Shown piece by piece: positions 51,455 to 63,640 of a DNA stretch of 64,000 nt (positions are counted from its first letter, which is position 1; each line of letters begins with the position of its first letter). The DNA lies in NCBI GenBank assembly GCA_000697055.1, contig JNDT01001974.1:32336-96335 (forward strand). Direction: 5' to 3'. The position numbers were made by a program, and so were the translations under genes. The notes beneath the pieces were generated by a model that saw nothing but the letters and a program-made list of their open reading frames with translations, made no database searches and was not told the DNA's origin. Source of the stretch: Saksenaea vasiformis B4078. Its lineage: Eukaryota; Mucoromycota; Mucoromycetes; Mucorales; Saksenaeaceae.

Positions 51455-53294
51455 ATTACCGCCAACTGTATGACATGTATATACTAATATTACATCCATG
51501 TTTTAAAGGTGCGCGACCTCTCCACGGAAGCTCTGCGAAGAGTAAGTGCTGTCTCCGCGTTTGCGATAATAATAACACTTTCTATCAAATGAAGGTTGGT
51601 GGACCGGGACCTGTTGCTATGACAGGAGTTATCGTGAATTCTGGGTCAGGTAAGAGGATCAAGTACAGTATTACAGTTTTCTGACTTTTTTGGGTCACAG
51701 ATGAGACCTAGGGTTCAGATACTGTAAGGGTTGCGCCACTTAATCATTTTGCACTGGCCAATAAGACAATTTACGTTGCCTGGAAATGAGTTTGCATTGC
51801 TTCCCATGGGTTCTGCCCTAGAAAGCATTTTACTTTATGAAAGATCGTATTGTAGCCCTCCGCTGACGCAAAATCAATATAGAGCAGCTTGAAAATTCAG
51901 TTTAGTAAACAGTAAGTACTGAAAACCCCTGACACAAAATCTCCGCTAATCAACAAACTGTCTGCCGTAATGCCCACAATGGGCAATACAGCTATTTATA
52001 GAGAAATATTTCAAGACTCTGCCATACCAGATATGGCATTCTGTTGGTTGCGGCAAGATAGCAATTTCATCGTAGTAGGTCCTTGGAAGAGAGAACAATT
52101 ACTTTTGCGCTTGCAGCTCTATCGATCATAAATAGGGAGATTGACGTTTCAGCAACATTTGTATAAACCTTTGCCTAATCTCAAGGCATGCTGCTAAACA
52201 CCTCCAACATGACTCAAATACGAAAAAAGCGATCTCCAGTATTTCGACGGATGTAAATTACTTTTCCAGTAACTTGCTGCATATTAACAGAAGCCGCACG
52301 TTCCGTAGTGAAAGAAATGAAAATACTGCCGCTATTTTGATGAGTGTTGTATATATACAAATTTTTACGGCTGCTTCCCTTCCAAAATGACACGCAACTC
52401 CATCAGCAGCGTGAGCGGATGGCAGAATTATCCGGCGAGCGCTGGCGGTGCGCCTTGTTTTACTTCAACGTAAAAGTGTCTCCAACCCGGTCGCCTCACT
52501 ACTACCGCTCCTGGCGACTGTAGCGATACTTACGATCTTATGTACGGATCAGTCACCACTTGTCAGCAATTAAAATAGCGACAGCGATCTTACTTACGTA
52601 TGCGCGCTTCCCGCACAGACGCTTATACAAAAGGAACATATCGTAAATCCAGGATCTCTATGTGGTTATTATTCCCGAACAGTACATACGAGCCCGCTCT
52701 TCGCAAGTTAATAATGAGATTGACCATAGGACGCGTTATTACGCCTTCCTCGTCATCGTCCTTCCCGACGGGGTCCAGCTACCTCGTGCAGCGCCCTCCT
52801 GTCTCCCATCGTGGTAGAAGCGTTCGACGCTAAGCAAAAAACCTGTACGTCGGATCGATAATTGGTATGAGTACTTCTTGTCTGGAAGCATGCCTGGGTG
52901 GGAACGACTAATAATTTCATGTTAGGAGATTTGAGATCCGCCGTACCTTGATCGTCTAGTGATGAAGTGGCCACTCATTCTCTTACACTTATTGATTGGC
53001 TGTTTCATCTTGAAGGAAAATCTCAAGCGGTGCAATGGACATAGTGTAGACGAAGATTATTATCGTCATTTCAATAAATAAAGAATGCTTTGCAGTGGCA
53101 GCAAAACTACAAAATTTCCATTAAATGCGACGGCACCTTGAAAAATCATATTCACAAAATGTTGAATAGCGCCTATAGAACAATCGTTTTTAGTTATCAA
53201 AGCAGAAATGTCTAACGAATCTGAATAAATGGCACTGATAACTGTTTCGATCTTGTCGCCTGGTCTGGCGTGAAATTAGAAGTCCGGTCACATA
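51455..53294. other. Intergenic 3' of the Fanzor1 locus, no gene recognised
   Basis: If the nuclease gene belongs to an element with a guide RNA and terminal end, they should lie in the first few hundred bases here. I could not identify terminal inverted repeats or a target-site duplication shared with the 5' side. A weak echo (TACTGTAAGGG) occurs at 51720 and at 45691. The COG2 promoter is at the far end. Confidence 0.4.
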
Positions 53295-56200
53295 ATGGCG
53301 ACACATCGTTCACGCGTCTCAAACCTGCAGTTTATAATGAGCACAAAAAGCGGTCTCGACAAAAAACGAGCCGTTTTCGGTTTTGGCGATGATGACGACG
53401 ACGAGAAGTTCCTTCAATCTGTACAACCTCTGCCCGAACATGTCGTCGAGCGCTCTGCATTCATAGCAACTGAGTTCCATCCTGATCACTTCCTCTCGAG
53501 CCGAAGACACTTAGGATTAGAGCGACTGAAGACAGAACTCAATAGTCATCTAAAGCTTTTGAAGACTGAATTGGTAGAGCTTATCAACCGCGATTACCAG
53601 GATTTCATCAACCTTTCCACGAATCTGAAAGGTGTCGATAAAGCAATTGATGATTTAAGACAGCCGCTTGCTAAGATGGAGTTGCAAGTAAAGGCAAGGG
53701 AGTGAGATAAATATGGTTAGCTTTGGTGCCAATATTTCTCCACATAGGATGTCAGGTCACACTTCCAACAAGTGATTGATACGCTCGAGCAACAGCTTGA
53801 ACATCGAGCAGAAGTGAGAGAGAAAAAGGCAAGTTCAGTGGACTATAGAGGGTACCATCTGATTTTAAGAGCAACAGGCTCATTTGAAACTTCTGTTGAA
53901 CATACATGAATCAGTCACGAAAGTGGAGGATTTGCTTGGAATCAACGAGGACACATCGAACACTTCGTTAACTGGTGAAAGGGGAAAGAGTAATGAAACG
54001 GCGGATGACAGGTGAATCCAACACTAAAAATGATCTTTCGCATCTAAGAAAACCTTTAGTCTGGGGAAGCAAATTGAACGAGTGGCGATCGAGTTCAATC
54101 AAATGCAGCATCTGGTGGGGAGGGGGAAGGATTTACCTTTTGTAATGGAGAACGAATGGGTAAGGTGGATTATTCAAGATGGCACAGCTGATATAGAGTA
54201 ATAGAGGATCAGCCGGATCAAGGAAACGCTTCAGCATAAGCTTTCCAAAGCACTGTCCGCTGCTCTATCTCGACTTCCATCTGAGGACAGTCAATCATCG
54301 CTTCTTCAGTGCCTTCGAACGTACGCCTTGATCGACCAGACACATGTTGCTGAAAAATTAATACGGGAAAAATTTGTCCGTCCTTTTCTTTCAAAGGTAA
54401 ATTATCCCTTGAAACTACCTGATTCCTAACGGTGGCATTAGACGATAACTAGAAAGGCAGTGGAATATCCCCGCGCAAATGGTGCATCGCATGTTCCTGA
54501 GAACCCACTGACCATCATGTATGGAAAAATTCTTGCATTTGTATCAAAAGATATGCAGCCGATATTAGAGGTGACACGGCGTACTTTGAAAGGTACAAAC
54601 TATGAGGTCCTAGTGAATTCTCTCTGGGTGGAAGTGGTTGAAAGAATCAACCAACATTGCTCCAGTATATTCGCTGCAGGCCAGACGGGTCAGTTTCACA
54701 AGGTAAGTTTAATAGGAGAAATTGCAGATTACTAAAATTATGCAGAACTACTCCGCATCGATTACCTTTGTATCTGGCATAGAGACATTGTGTTGTTCCA
54801 GAAAATCTCTACTCTACTTTCGCAATCATCCCACATATGCAGAATTTTTAAAGAGATGGCAGTTGCCAGTCTATTTCCAGCTAAGGTATCGCTAGTGCTG
54901 TGTTACAGACCCACTGACATCATCTAGATTCAGGGAAATCATAACCAACGTAGAGGAGCTGTTGAACGACACCAATGCAAGCGTTTCCACGAAAGACCTT
55001 CAACCAGAAGATGGTATGTCTTAGCAACAGGATCTGGATCTTACTAAGAATATCGCAGGTCTTATATTACCTGGATCAAAGGCAATATCAAAATCCATCG
55101 AACGATGTTGGTCTGATCAAGTGTTTTTACATGGGTTATCTCATCGATTCTGGAAGCTTACTCTGCAGGTAGCATTTGCATATCTGCAAAAATATCCCTT
55201 ACTTATCGATATGTTTAATTAGCTACTCAGGAGATATAACATATGGACGAACAGTATACTAGATCAGATTTTAGTAACGACATATCCAGGAGAAAAGGAT
55301 AAGGTAGTGTAGATATTGATAGTACAAGATCAGATGTACTGACAAATACCAAGTCACTTGTGCCTTCAAGACCTTCAACTCCAGTGGGAGGGGCACACGA
55401 ACCAGGTGCAATTGATGAAAGTGCAACATTAAGGCGGCTCGTCATTCTTAGTCATGACATAGAACTGCTGATAGAACAGGTATGCAAAAGGAACAGTTGA
55501 ACAGAAGACAAGTTAGTTAACTTTGTACGTAGACAATAACGCGAACGGATGCGATCATTTTGCCAAAGCTACCAGCTACCGTACATGATTTGCCATTGCT
55601 AAGAGGTACCAGGGTAGCCCTGTTTGATATTTCTAACTTAGTGATAGAATGTATTAACGACATACTGCTAAATTTGAGCCGGGATACTATTCCTGAAGCG
55701 AACAAGAGAATAACAGGCATTGTTAGCAGACGCTGTATGGAATCACTCAAGCTTGTTCGGAGTATTACAAGTCAGTATCGGCACACAAACAAGCCAGCTC
55801 CTGTGGAACCATCTTATTTTATACCCAACCTTTTCCAGCCGTTTGGTACTTTTGTGGAACAGCACAGAACATGGATTAAAGATGAAAAGCGTCAAAGATG
55901 GGGAAGAATGATTGGAGAAGCTGTTGTTACTCGGTAAATATATATTGATATCTTCTTTAATCTAACATTGCATAGATATACGGTCATCGTCACCGAGCTT
56001 TTGACAAATTTGAAGAAGACAGAAGATTCATTGAAGAAACTGAAGAAGTGTAAAAAGAACGCCGTCAAGCCAATTTTGGGAGGTAGTTCAGGCGAAATAG
56101 CCATGACAGACGAAGACAAAATTAGACTGCAGATATTTCTAGATGTTCAGCGGATAGGTGAAGAGGTAAGTACCTTGTTAACTGTGAACACCTCATCTTA

Positions 56201-56356
56201 TTTCATCTGCAGCTACTGTCTCTAGGTATTGACAAAGATAATTTCGAATGCTACGATAAGTTGTATAGCGTTGTTCAACCATTTGGTAAGTCGTCGCCAC
56301 GATTCTTTACTGCTAACAACAGCGACATGCTTATAGAGCAATTGCAAAGCAAGTAA
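53295..56356 (+). CDS. COG2: Conserved oligomeric Golgi complex subunit 2 (COG2)
   Basis: COG tethers retrograde vesicles at the Golgi; COG2 is in lobe A. The first exon (53295-53705) gives EFHPDHFLSSRRHLGLERLK, ELNSHLKLLKTELVELINRD and YQDFINLSTNLKGVDKAIDD, the conserved COG2 N-terminal helices. Later exons, read by eye, include LLLNIHESVTKVEDLLGI, IERVAIEFNQMQHLVG, YGKILAFVSKDMQPILEVTR, SIFAAGQTGQFHKN, LWNHLILYPTFSS-type antisense-free frames, and the C-terminus LLSLGIDKDNFECYDKLYSV with a final EQLQSK before TAA at 56354-56356. Many introns of about 50 nt occur. The start could be 53295 or the second Met at 53337. The protein looks complete at roughly 780 residues. Confidence 0.85.
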
Positions 56357-57584
56357 TATTTTATGTACACTGATAAACTGTGATACTCTCCTATAAACTT
56401 TGTAACAAAAATTACTGGTATTCTCTGTCATTCTTATGTATACCGCATACGTATTGTCTTGACTAGCATGCGGTGCGAGATAGTCGGTATCCGATGATGG
56501 CTTCTTTCAGAGGATTTAATCAGTTTATCTTGTCGAATGCTCAATAAACCACTTACAATCGCATGATAAACCTACCAAAGAACTTTTATTACCCCAGTCA
56601 TCCTCCGCCTAGTATAACGTATCAAGGCAGTGGCAACTACAGTATTAACTTCTGCAACTTGCCAACCCACGTATTTGGCTTTGTTGTCGTTCCTAGCTTC
56701 AAACGTGTACGGGAACTGTACGTATCCCGAGAAATTCAGCGGTTCTAAGCCTTATTCCAGCCAAACTGTACTGTAAATCATTATTCCCTGAAAGGGATTG
56801 AAACCAAGAGATAGCTTTCGATAAAAGAAAATCGGTCGAGGCATCTTTGGAAACGGCTTCTCCAGAAGATCACCGCTATCCTTTACCATCTACGCTGTTA
56901 TGCTGACTAAAAAATCAAGTACCATCACATTTTCTCTTATCTACAGTTCGAATAATGTCTCCAGCTGTATATGCTTAGAAAGGGACTGAAGGTTGACTTA
57001 CCAAAATATGTACAGCCGATGATGCTGTACCCCGGTTATCGGTCCGACCAATGGTTCAACATTATTGCAAATGTCTCTTTCTCAGAAATTTACTGCGGGT
57101 TATGATGCAATGATCCTTTGCACAAACTGTACTAGTGGTACGTTACTTTGATGTGTGTGCTTACCATAGGACGAGCGGTATAATAAACAAGGTTCATTTT
57201 CTGCAGGACTGTCCGGATCGTCAGCGTGCAAATGAAATGCGGATTGACATGAATAAGGCGAAGTTTATGCTTCGATCCTTTGCTTTTTCTGCGTAGAATG
57301 ACTTATCAGTGGGATTATTTTATGCATCAATACGAGCAGGTTTAAGTAAGTAACATGGATAGATAACACTTTCCAATCAAGTCAACCGATCCTTACCCGT
57401 TTCCGTACGCTAAACAAGATTTGCGTCTATATAGAGTTTAGTATCGACTTGGCGCAACCAAGGACCACCTTCCGGAACAAGATTATGCTTCACTATTTTT
57501 CTGTAACCCCTTATCTAATGCACAGGTAGAAAAGTGGGCTTTTAACGTATGATTTATCTTGAATGGACGATATAAACTATTATC
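56357..57584. other. Intergenic between COG2 and the FkbM gene 3' ends
   Basis: Convergent genes flank this 1.2 kb. A plus-strand frame at 56563-56748 has a protein-like look (YPSHPPPSITYQGSGNYS) but no start context or homology. Nothing else is seen. Confidence 0.45.
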
Positions 57585-59508
57585 TTACAGTTCTACAGTT
57601 TTCATTACAGCTGATTTACTATCTTTTTTAGCCAACCAGACGTACATCTCGCCAATCGACTCCAGATCATCAAAGTAGGGTTCTATCAGGTGTCTTGGCA
57701 AGCGGATAAACTCTGTCACCAACTGATTTTTAAGATCAAGTTCGATTTCGAATTCGTCATGTTCGCGTCCTTTGCCGTCAAAGTCCCATGCCTTCAACTT
57801 ATGCACAATCATATTTTCACCAGGGAGTTTGCTATAATCAACTCCACGTTTATGCATCCACTCAACAGTGCGTTCCCAACCAATTGCAGGTAATAAGTGG
57901 ATATCAAGGTTCCACTCGTCGACAGCGCGGAGGAAGACAGATTTGGCGTGTTTGATCGTGGTGGCGCGCTTCTGTTCCTGGCTCAGAGAATTATCTTCGA
58001 ATGTTACGTCCCATCGGCTGGGAGGACCGAACTCCAGGACAGTGTGTTCAACCAAACCCTCTTCGTATAATCTGGCAGCCGACTCCAACGCAGGTAGCTC
58101 AAAACCTTCAACATCAATCTTCAGGAAATGAATGGGCTGGCGCAGAACAAGAGACTCATCCATAGCCTTGGTGACCTGATCACCATACTGGCTCTCCAAA
58201 GCATCCGCGTATGACTTGCCGAAATCATCGGCAACAACCAAAGCCTTGTTAGCTCTGTAATGGCTTCCAGCTGGAAATAGGCGACTGAAGGAAGGAATTG
58301 TATCCAATCGGATCGTCTGTGTCTGAATGGCTGAGTTGGCATTGTCGTAGTCCAGACGGCCGATACCGCCATCCCCCACATCGAAACTGGACATCGAGAT
58401 CTTCTTGAACTTATCAAGAATAGCATAGGGGAGAATACGTAAACGATCAGTGACCTGGTTAGCCCTCGTTCCTAGATTGATAACACCTAGCATTTTCAGA
58501 AGATAGTTTAATAACGTATTCTCGTGTGCTTTCACGTGACGTACTTCGCAAATGGGTCTGAGGCTCGAAAGCAACAGTGTAAGCGCCACTGACACTGGAT
58601 ACCATGGAAAATAGACCGTGATTGGATCCTATAAACGGTCAGGACGTTCCGGTAAGCCATGGAAACGAGTAGGAAAAAAAAAAGAAAAGCATGGTATTTA
58701 CCTGCATCGACCATGAGCAGCGGGTGCTTTCTACCTGGGTCTCGGCGATGCACGCGGAGAATCCATTTCATGAGAGCGTAGATGCGGTGTTCACGATAAT
58801 AATGGTTATTAACGTCGGACATATGACCTTGTGAAGCGATGAACACGTCTGGCTTTGTGTTGATCTACAATAAATAGAGTTAGTAAGCTCCCTTGCAATT
58901 CATCAGGTTTACGTACGATGCCGATCTGCCAGTTTTCGTCGGGTTTCACAAAGGTCAGACCTTCAGCAGAAAGGTGAAGAGTAGTGTTTTCACCTGTTGG
59001 CGCAATAGTTTCGAGATCTTTGCTTGACTCAGTGTGGGTATCTTCGAAAAAGGAAAATAAGACTCAGTATTTTTAACCTCGGTTGTCTGATTTACGTACC
59101 AGGAATATATGTTTGTGGCTGTTGCAAAGGTTGGTTTCGAGTTATATAGCAGCCTTCAAGTTTGGCTTCAGCCAAAGGCTGTGGTTGCGGTTCCTGAGGT
59201 GCTGGTGGTGGTGGTGGTGGTGGTGGTGGTGGCGGGGGGAATGCGTTTTCAGCAGGTGTATTTTCGAAAGGTCGTTGTGGTGAAGTAGCGGGAGGTGAGT
59301 AATCCTTGATATTCTCATATCAGTATGCCAATCTTTTCTTTTTATGGCTGCTTGCTGTTCTCTCTCTTACCAGCACTGTTTTTTTCCCGCCACAGTTGTC
59401 ACCGGTACATGTGTACCGGGGATGATAGGCCCAGAACCAAAGGTTTCCGAGAAAGAATAGGAATACGACTCCTAGAAGCCAGTTTTTCGTCCAAAACCAA
59501 GTTTTCAT
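57585..59508 (-). CDS. Membrane-anchored FkbM-family methyltransferase
   Basis: SAM-dependent methyltransferase of the FkbM (Methyltransf_21) family with a type II membrane anchor. Exon 1 (59371-59508) encodes MKTWFWTKNWLLGVVFLFFL, a short cytosolic end and a transmembrane helix, followed by a lumenal CTGDNCGG. The next exon is a Pro tract encoded by a GGT/ACC microsatellite, then PLAEAKLEGCYITRNQPL. The catalytic part has PDVFIASQGHMSD, LLMVDAGSNHGLFSMVSSVS (SAM motif DxGxNxG, spliced), AYTVAFEPQ, VINLGTRANQVTDRLRILPY, and the signature FLKIDVEGFELPALESAARL. The C-terminus runs to SAVMKTVEL. This suggests a Golgi or secretory enzyme that methylates a glycan or similar; the substrate is unknown. 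Confidence 0.85.
59195..59240. repeat. GGT trinucleotide microsatellite (poly-Pro coding)
   Basis: About 13 consecutive GGT units on the plus strand encode a run of prolines in the minus-strand FkbM gene. The length is likely to vary between strains. Confidence 0.8.
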
Positions 59509-60454
59509 GTTCTAAGGACAGAAACCTGGAGGAAGAAAGGAAAAGAAATAGAAGGAAGGGAAGGAACGAAGATTTCGGCTTTATTGGTTCATGTATTTTT
59601 GGGTACAAATCGTCTTGGTCCAGGGTCAGCTAGGCTTAATTAAGAAAAACCGAATCAAAAAACTAAATGGTCGCCACCTGTATTTTTTTATTCTCTTTTG
59701 CTTCAGTCCCAAAGAACGGCCGAGATGCACTCTAAAACTGCGCTAGCCAATCACTTTGCACACTTCTTTCGCCGACTAATTAGCGAAACCTTCTGTTTTA
59801 AGCCCTTGCCCATAGCGCAAGACGTTTAGTTGACGTCTTTTTATCGTAAATTGGGATCAACATGTGTAGTTCTCCGAAGGCCACGGACGTTGTTTGATTT
59901 TCGTCCGGCTAGAATCCCCGATCATGTCACACTAGAGGGAGATCCTTCTAGCCTCGAGCCAATGGTCATCCCGCAGACTTGATATGTATATATGAACACA
60001 TACAGAAATTATATTTTCAGCTTCGCATGGGCCACCAGTCAATGTTAGCATTCAAACAAAACGGCAAAATTTTCTGCGTCAAGATGTACTGCAAATTTTG
60101 AAGTTCGATTTTTTGCTTGCCAATTTCGTTAGGTGAAACCTGTGCTACTGTGTCACAGAGCACATATTGGATCTGCGGGTAACCACACGATACATTTATC
60201 AATCTATTCTCAGCTTCTATCCCCACACGTAATATTTAATATTTAATGTTAACGGTTCAGGAACCAAATGGAGGAAAACACAAGCTACGCTTGAGCATGG
60301 AATATCAGTTATCTACCACTTCAGGATACGAAAATAACTATTGGATAACCTTCAGCCTTAGGTCGTTCCCAATGTGTGTAACGTCTTCAGCATTGCTACG
60401 GTACCAGGATTTCCACACGATGGGTAACAACATCGTTTTCGTTTATTTACCTAT
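59509..60454. other. Intergenic, no gene recognised
   Basis: This is the upstream region of the FkbM gene and the 3' flank of the UBA gene. Frames on either strand are short and unrelated to known families. Confidence 0.45.
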
Positions 60455-62060
60455 TTAATTGCTTTCCAAGGTGGCCGCATCTAAAAGAAAATTCGTAGCC
60501 TTTGTCAGATCGTTGTCGTTCTTCTCCAATGCTTCGATAGCTTGAGGACGTGAGAAGCCCATGTTGATGAGTTCGTTCACCAACTCTTCCTTCGGTACAC
60601 TCGATGGTGGTAACGGTGGCAATGGTGGTGGTATAGTTGGTGACGTCGCGCCAGATTGCAGCGTTCCGTCGGACTTACGGTAATCTGAGGGTGGTGCTGG
60701 TGGTGTGGATGGCTGGGATAAGGTCGAGGCACGAACACGTGGGGAAGTATGCGCAGATGAGGTGGATTCCAGGAATAGTTTGGGAGGCAAAGCAGGGGCA
60801 ACAGGTGCAGAGATATGTCTAGCAATGGATTGAGGAGAATAGCTGCCCTTCAACGGAGTGGAGCTATTTTTATACCAGTAGCCTGATTGTATCTCGCGTT
60901 AGCAAACCCTAGGTCATTCGTACAAGTAATACAACGTACCATCTTGAGGCGGCTGGGACGCTGGGCTGCGAGAATAGGTGGATGATGAATATTGAGGCGG
61001 AACTGCGTTAGAGTATGCTGCTGCTGATACGGTCTTTTTAGCGGTTAAATGATTGGGTGGCCGAGCATTCGATTTGGTGTCCAAGTCTCCTAAAATGGAT
61101 CGAAGAGCTACCAGATCATTTTCGGGTGTATCCCACGGGTCCGGTGGAGATAACCCTTGCTCAAACTTGAGATAGTCAATGAACGTCTAGATTATAATAA
61201 ACCGCTCTGTTATCAATCCGGTTCCCCTTTATAACCGTCACTGCACTTAATCCTTACCTTTTCACCTGGATTTGACGCAGATCGCGACCGGCGTGGCTGC
61301 CTCTGTAGGTTAACCCAATCGTCATCCACAACAGATTCTTGCTCTTCAGTTGCCATAGTCTCCCCATTTTCTGCAGAGTATCTTTTAGGGCCATGCAACG
61401 GCTCTGGTTTTAGGATGCGAGTGTCCGTGTCAAGAAATCCCGGAGCTATCTTACGCGCTGCCACCTTTTGTTTCTTTATTTTCTCTTCCTCAAACTCCCT
61501 CTTTCTGTTTTCAAATTGTTCGTCGGCTTCTTTCTGTGCATTGCGCGCGGCCGCAATCTCGGCAAGCGTGTCTCTTTCGACAGTAAAAGAATAGGCGGCC
61601 TAAGAAGAAAACAGGTAAGGATGAATGAGAGTCTGAGATAAATTCACCTTACCCAGCCTGAGATATTGTCGGGTACTGCGAGTAATTCGGATGCTACATG
61701 TATCTGTAGAATACAGTCTGTTAATGTACGCAGACACATGAACCCATCAGACTTATTTCATGCCTGCTTCGGTAGTTTGTAATGTGGAGACACCATCACA
61801 GGAATATCCTGTAATATAGAATAGACAGAACCTTCCAATCAATAATAATTAATAATGCATTTCTCGGTGGACGCTCTGCTACCTTGATCAACCATATCGT
61901 CGAATGCTCTCCTTCCTGACAATTCACAACTCCGCAGAGCAAACCTCCGCTTTCCCCAATAAATATGACGTCGGCAGTCCCAAAATTCGTGTACAGTTTT
62001 TTGCGTGTGACTTTGCGTCGGCTGGTAATGAATTTTGCGTTGCATGAACTCCGCCATTTG
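60455..62060 (-). CDS. UBA-domain protein with UMA-like region, possible ESCRT-I (UBAP1/MVB12-like)
   Basis: The C-terminus is a UBA ubiquitin-binding domain: EELVNELINMGFSRPQAIEA through LTKATNFLLDAATLESN. It is preceded by a Pro/Ser-rich linker. Upstream exons give VALRSILGDLDTK, then a helical charged segment AAYSFTVERDTLAEIAAARN with VAARKIAPGFLDTDTRILKP. Before that come HVASELLAVPDNISGW and DIPVMVSPHYKLPKQ, preceded by GTADVIFIGESGGLLCGVVN and STIWLIK. The YSF..E.DTL segment after a Pro/Leu-rich stretch resembles the UMA region of UBAP1 and MVB12, which dock on ESCRT-I; with the UBA domain this suggests a ubiquitin-cargo sorting role. That assignment is inference. The start codon beyond about 62060 was not resolved. 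Confidence 0.6.
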
Positions 62061-62098
62061 CAAAGAAAAGGGTCAACACGAACGCTTTACGTGAACAC

Positions 62099-62365
62099 AT
62101 GGAGGCTGATGGCGCTCCATCGAATGTAAACGATGTCACGTCATTTGACGTTGATATGTTTGCGGATGATATACAAAATGAGTAGACAGAACTGTCTCGT
62201 TCAAATCCATTCGTTTTAACTGAAAGATGGCGGGAAGGAGGTAGTCATGTAGACATCAACCTTATGCGAATGCGTACATTGACAGAAGCCCCAATATTTT
62301 CTGATGATAACAGAGATGAAAGCTTAACAGGCTTTATCCATTTTCCAGATAGACTATGTGTGTAG
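62099..62365 (+). pseudogene. Relic frame with one internal TAG, unknown element protein
   Basis: From an ATG at 62099 the plus strand reads MEADGAPSNVNDVTSFDVDM, reaches a TAG at 62183-62185, and continues in the same frame with LSRSNPFVLTERWREGGSHV, NLMRMRTLTEAPIF and FIHFPDRLCV to a stop at 62365. A single point mutation would explain the break. The acidic start followed by such a segment looks like a transposon-type protein N-terminus, but I cannot name it. It is divergent from the UBA gene. Confidence 0.35.
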
Positions 62366-63640
62366 CGTGAGCATAAAGCTAGAACGAATGCTTCCTATAG
62401 AAAACACACCCGCAGCAAATCGAAAAGATGTTTGATTTGGTGATTGAAGAAGGACGAACAGCAAAGAAGCAGCATTCATCACAGGTATAAATGCCCGAAT
62501 CGCACAACATTATATCAAAATGTACAACCGGGATGAAGAAAGACGTCTCCCTGGTTTGAGGGAATGCCTTGTGCGAGGTGTCCTTTTTTTTTTGTTCATG
62601 CTGGAGCTTACCACCCAAAGGAAATACATTAGGCCTTCTAGTAGGCTGACTGAAGCTCACTTCCGCTTTCTGGTAGACTAGTTTGCATAAAAACGTGACT
62701 TCTATCCTGATTGGTATAAGGAGAAGGCTTTGTGAAGCTGTGCATAGACTTGTAATTAATTAATAAATGCCCTATAACTTTCAAGAAGCTGTAAAAGCTT
62801 CCTGAAGCAAGGAATTCTGGTCGAGTCTTAGGATTACCGAAAAGAATGATACAAGAACCGACTTTCATTAAAAATAATGTTTCTGTTGACAAAGCTGTAA
62901 CTATCTTCATATACAAAGAAGGTCTGGTATCGACAAGAAAAGCATGCTACTTTCATCATCAGATTGCCAGATGTGGATCGGCGTGGTACCGTATTCATTG
63001 CTGCTGTCTACAGTACGAGCAGGTCCAAAAATTGAAGTAGATAATTCTGAGTGTGAGATAAAGGGAAGGCCAAGATTTGGAGTGTATCGCAACTTGGCTA
63101 TCAAGGCCAATGACAGTTACCAAGGTCAGTAATCCTCTCCAAAACTACATTATGACCTCCAGTCAATATTCCAACGTTGAAAAGATAAGCCTGTTAGCGG
63201 AGTCCATTCAAGTGGGAAGTCTCGACACATTGCAAAAGTTGTCAAAAGCGAAAAACAGTCTTCTCTTTTTTCTCTTCTTCTCACCTAGCCTACCTTTACC
63301 CTATTCTCTTTGACGTCTTCTATTCCCTTTCTCTTTTAACATGGAGCTTACCTTGACTGAAGTTATCTATGTAACACTCTGGTTAATCGTTCGTGTGGTT
63401 AACTTGTCGGTGCACTCCTTGATCACATATAAAAAACATTTGCGAATTTTGAAATTAGAAGCAGAAAAGGAAGAGAGAACAAAAAGTACCTTTCACATTG
63501 ATAGCGAGCTTAATCTTTCTGAATATCTCGATCTTAGTTGTCTGTAAGGACTGCAGCGGCCTTGGACATCCGAATAAGAGATACAAGGTGTGCCCAAAAA
63601 ATTCCAACTATGGAAGATCATATTTAAAAAGATTTCCTTT
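62366..63640. other. Decayed coding debris, unassigned
   Basis: Plus-strand pieces with protein-like content occur at 62940-63130 (KIEVDNSECEIKGRPRFGVY) and 63341-63547 (ATG at 63341, a hydrophobic helix LTEVIYVTLWLIVRVVNL then a charged tail). They may belong to the same mobile element as the flanking fragments. No motif allows naming. Confidence 0.35.
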
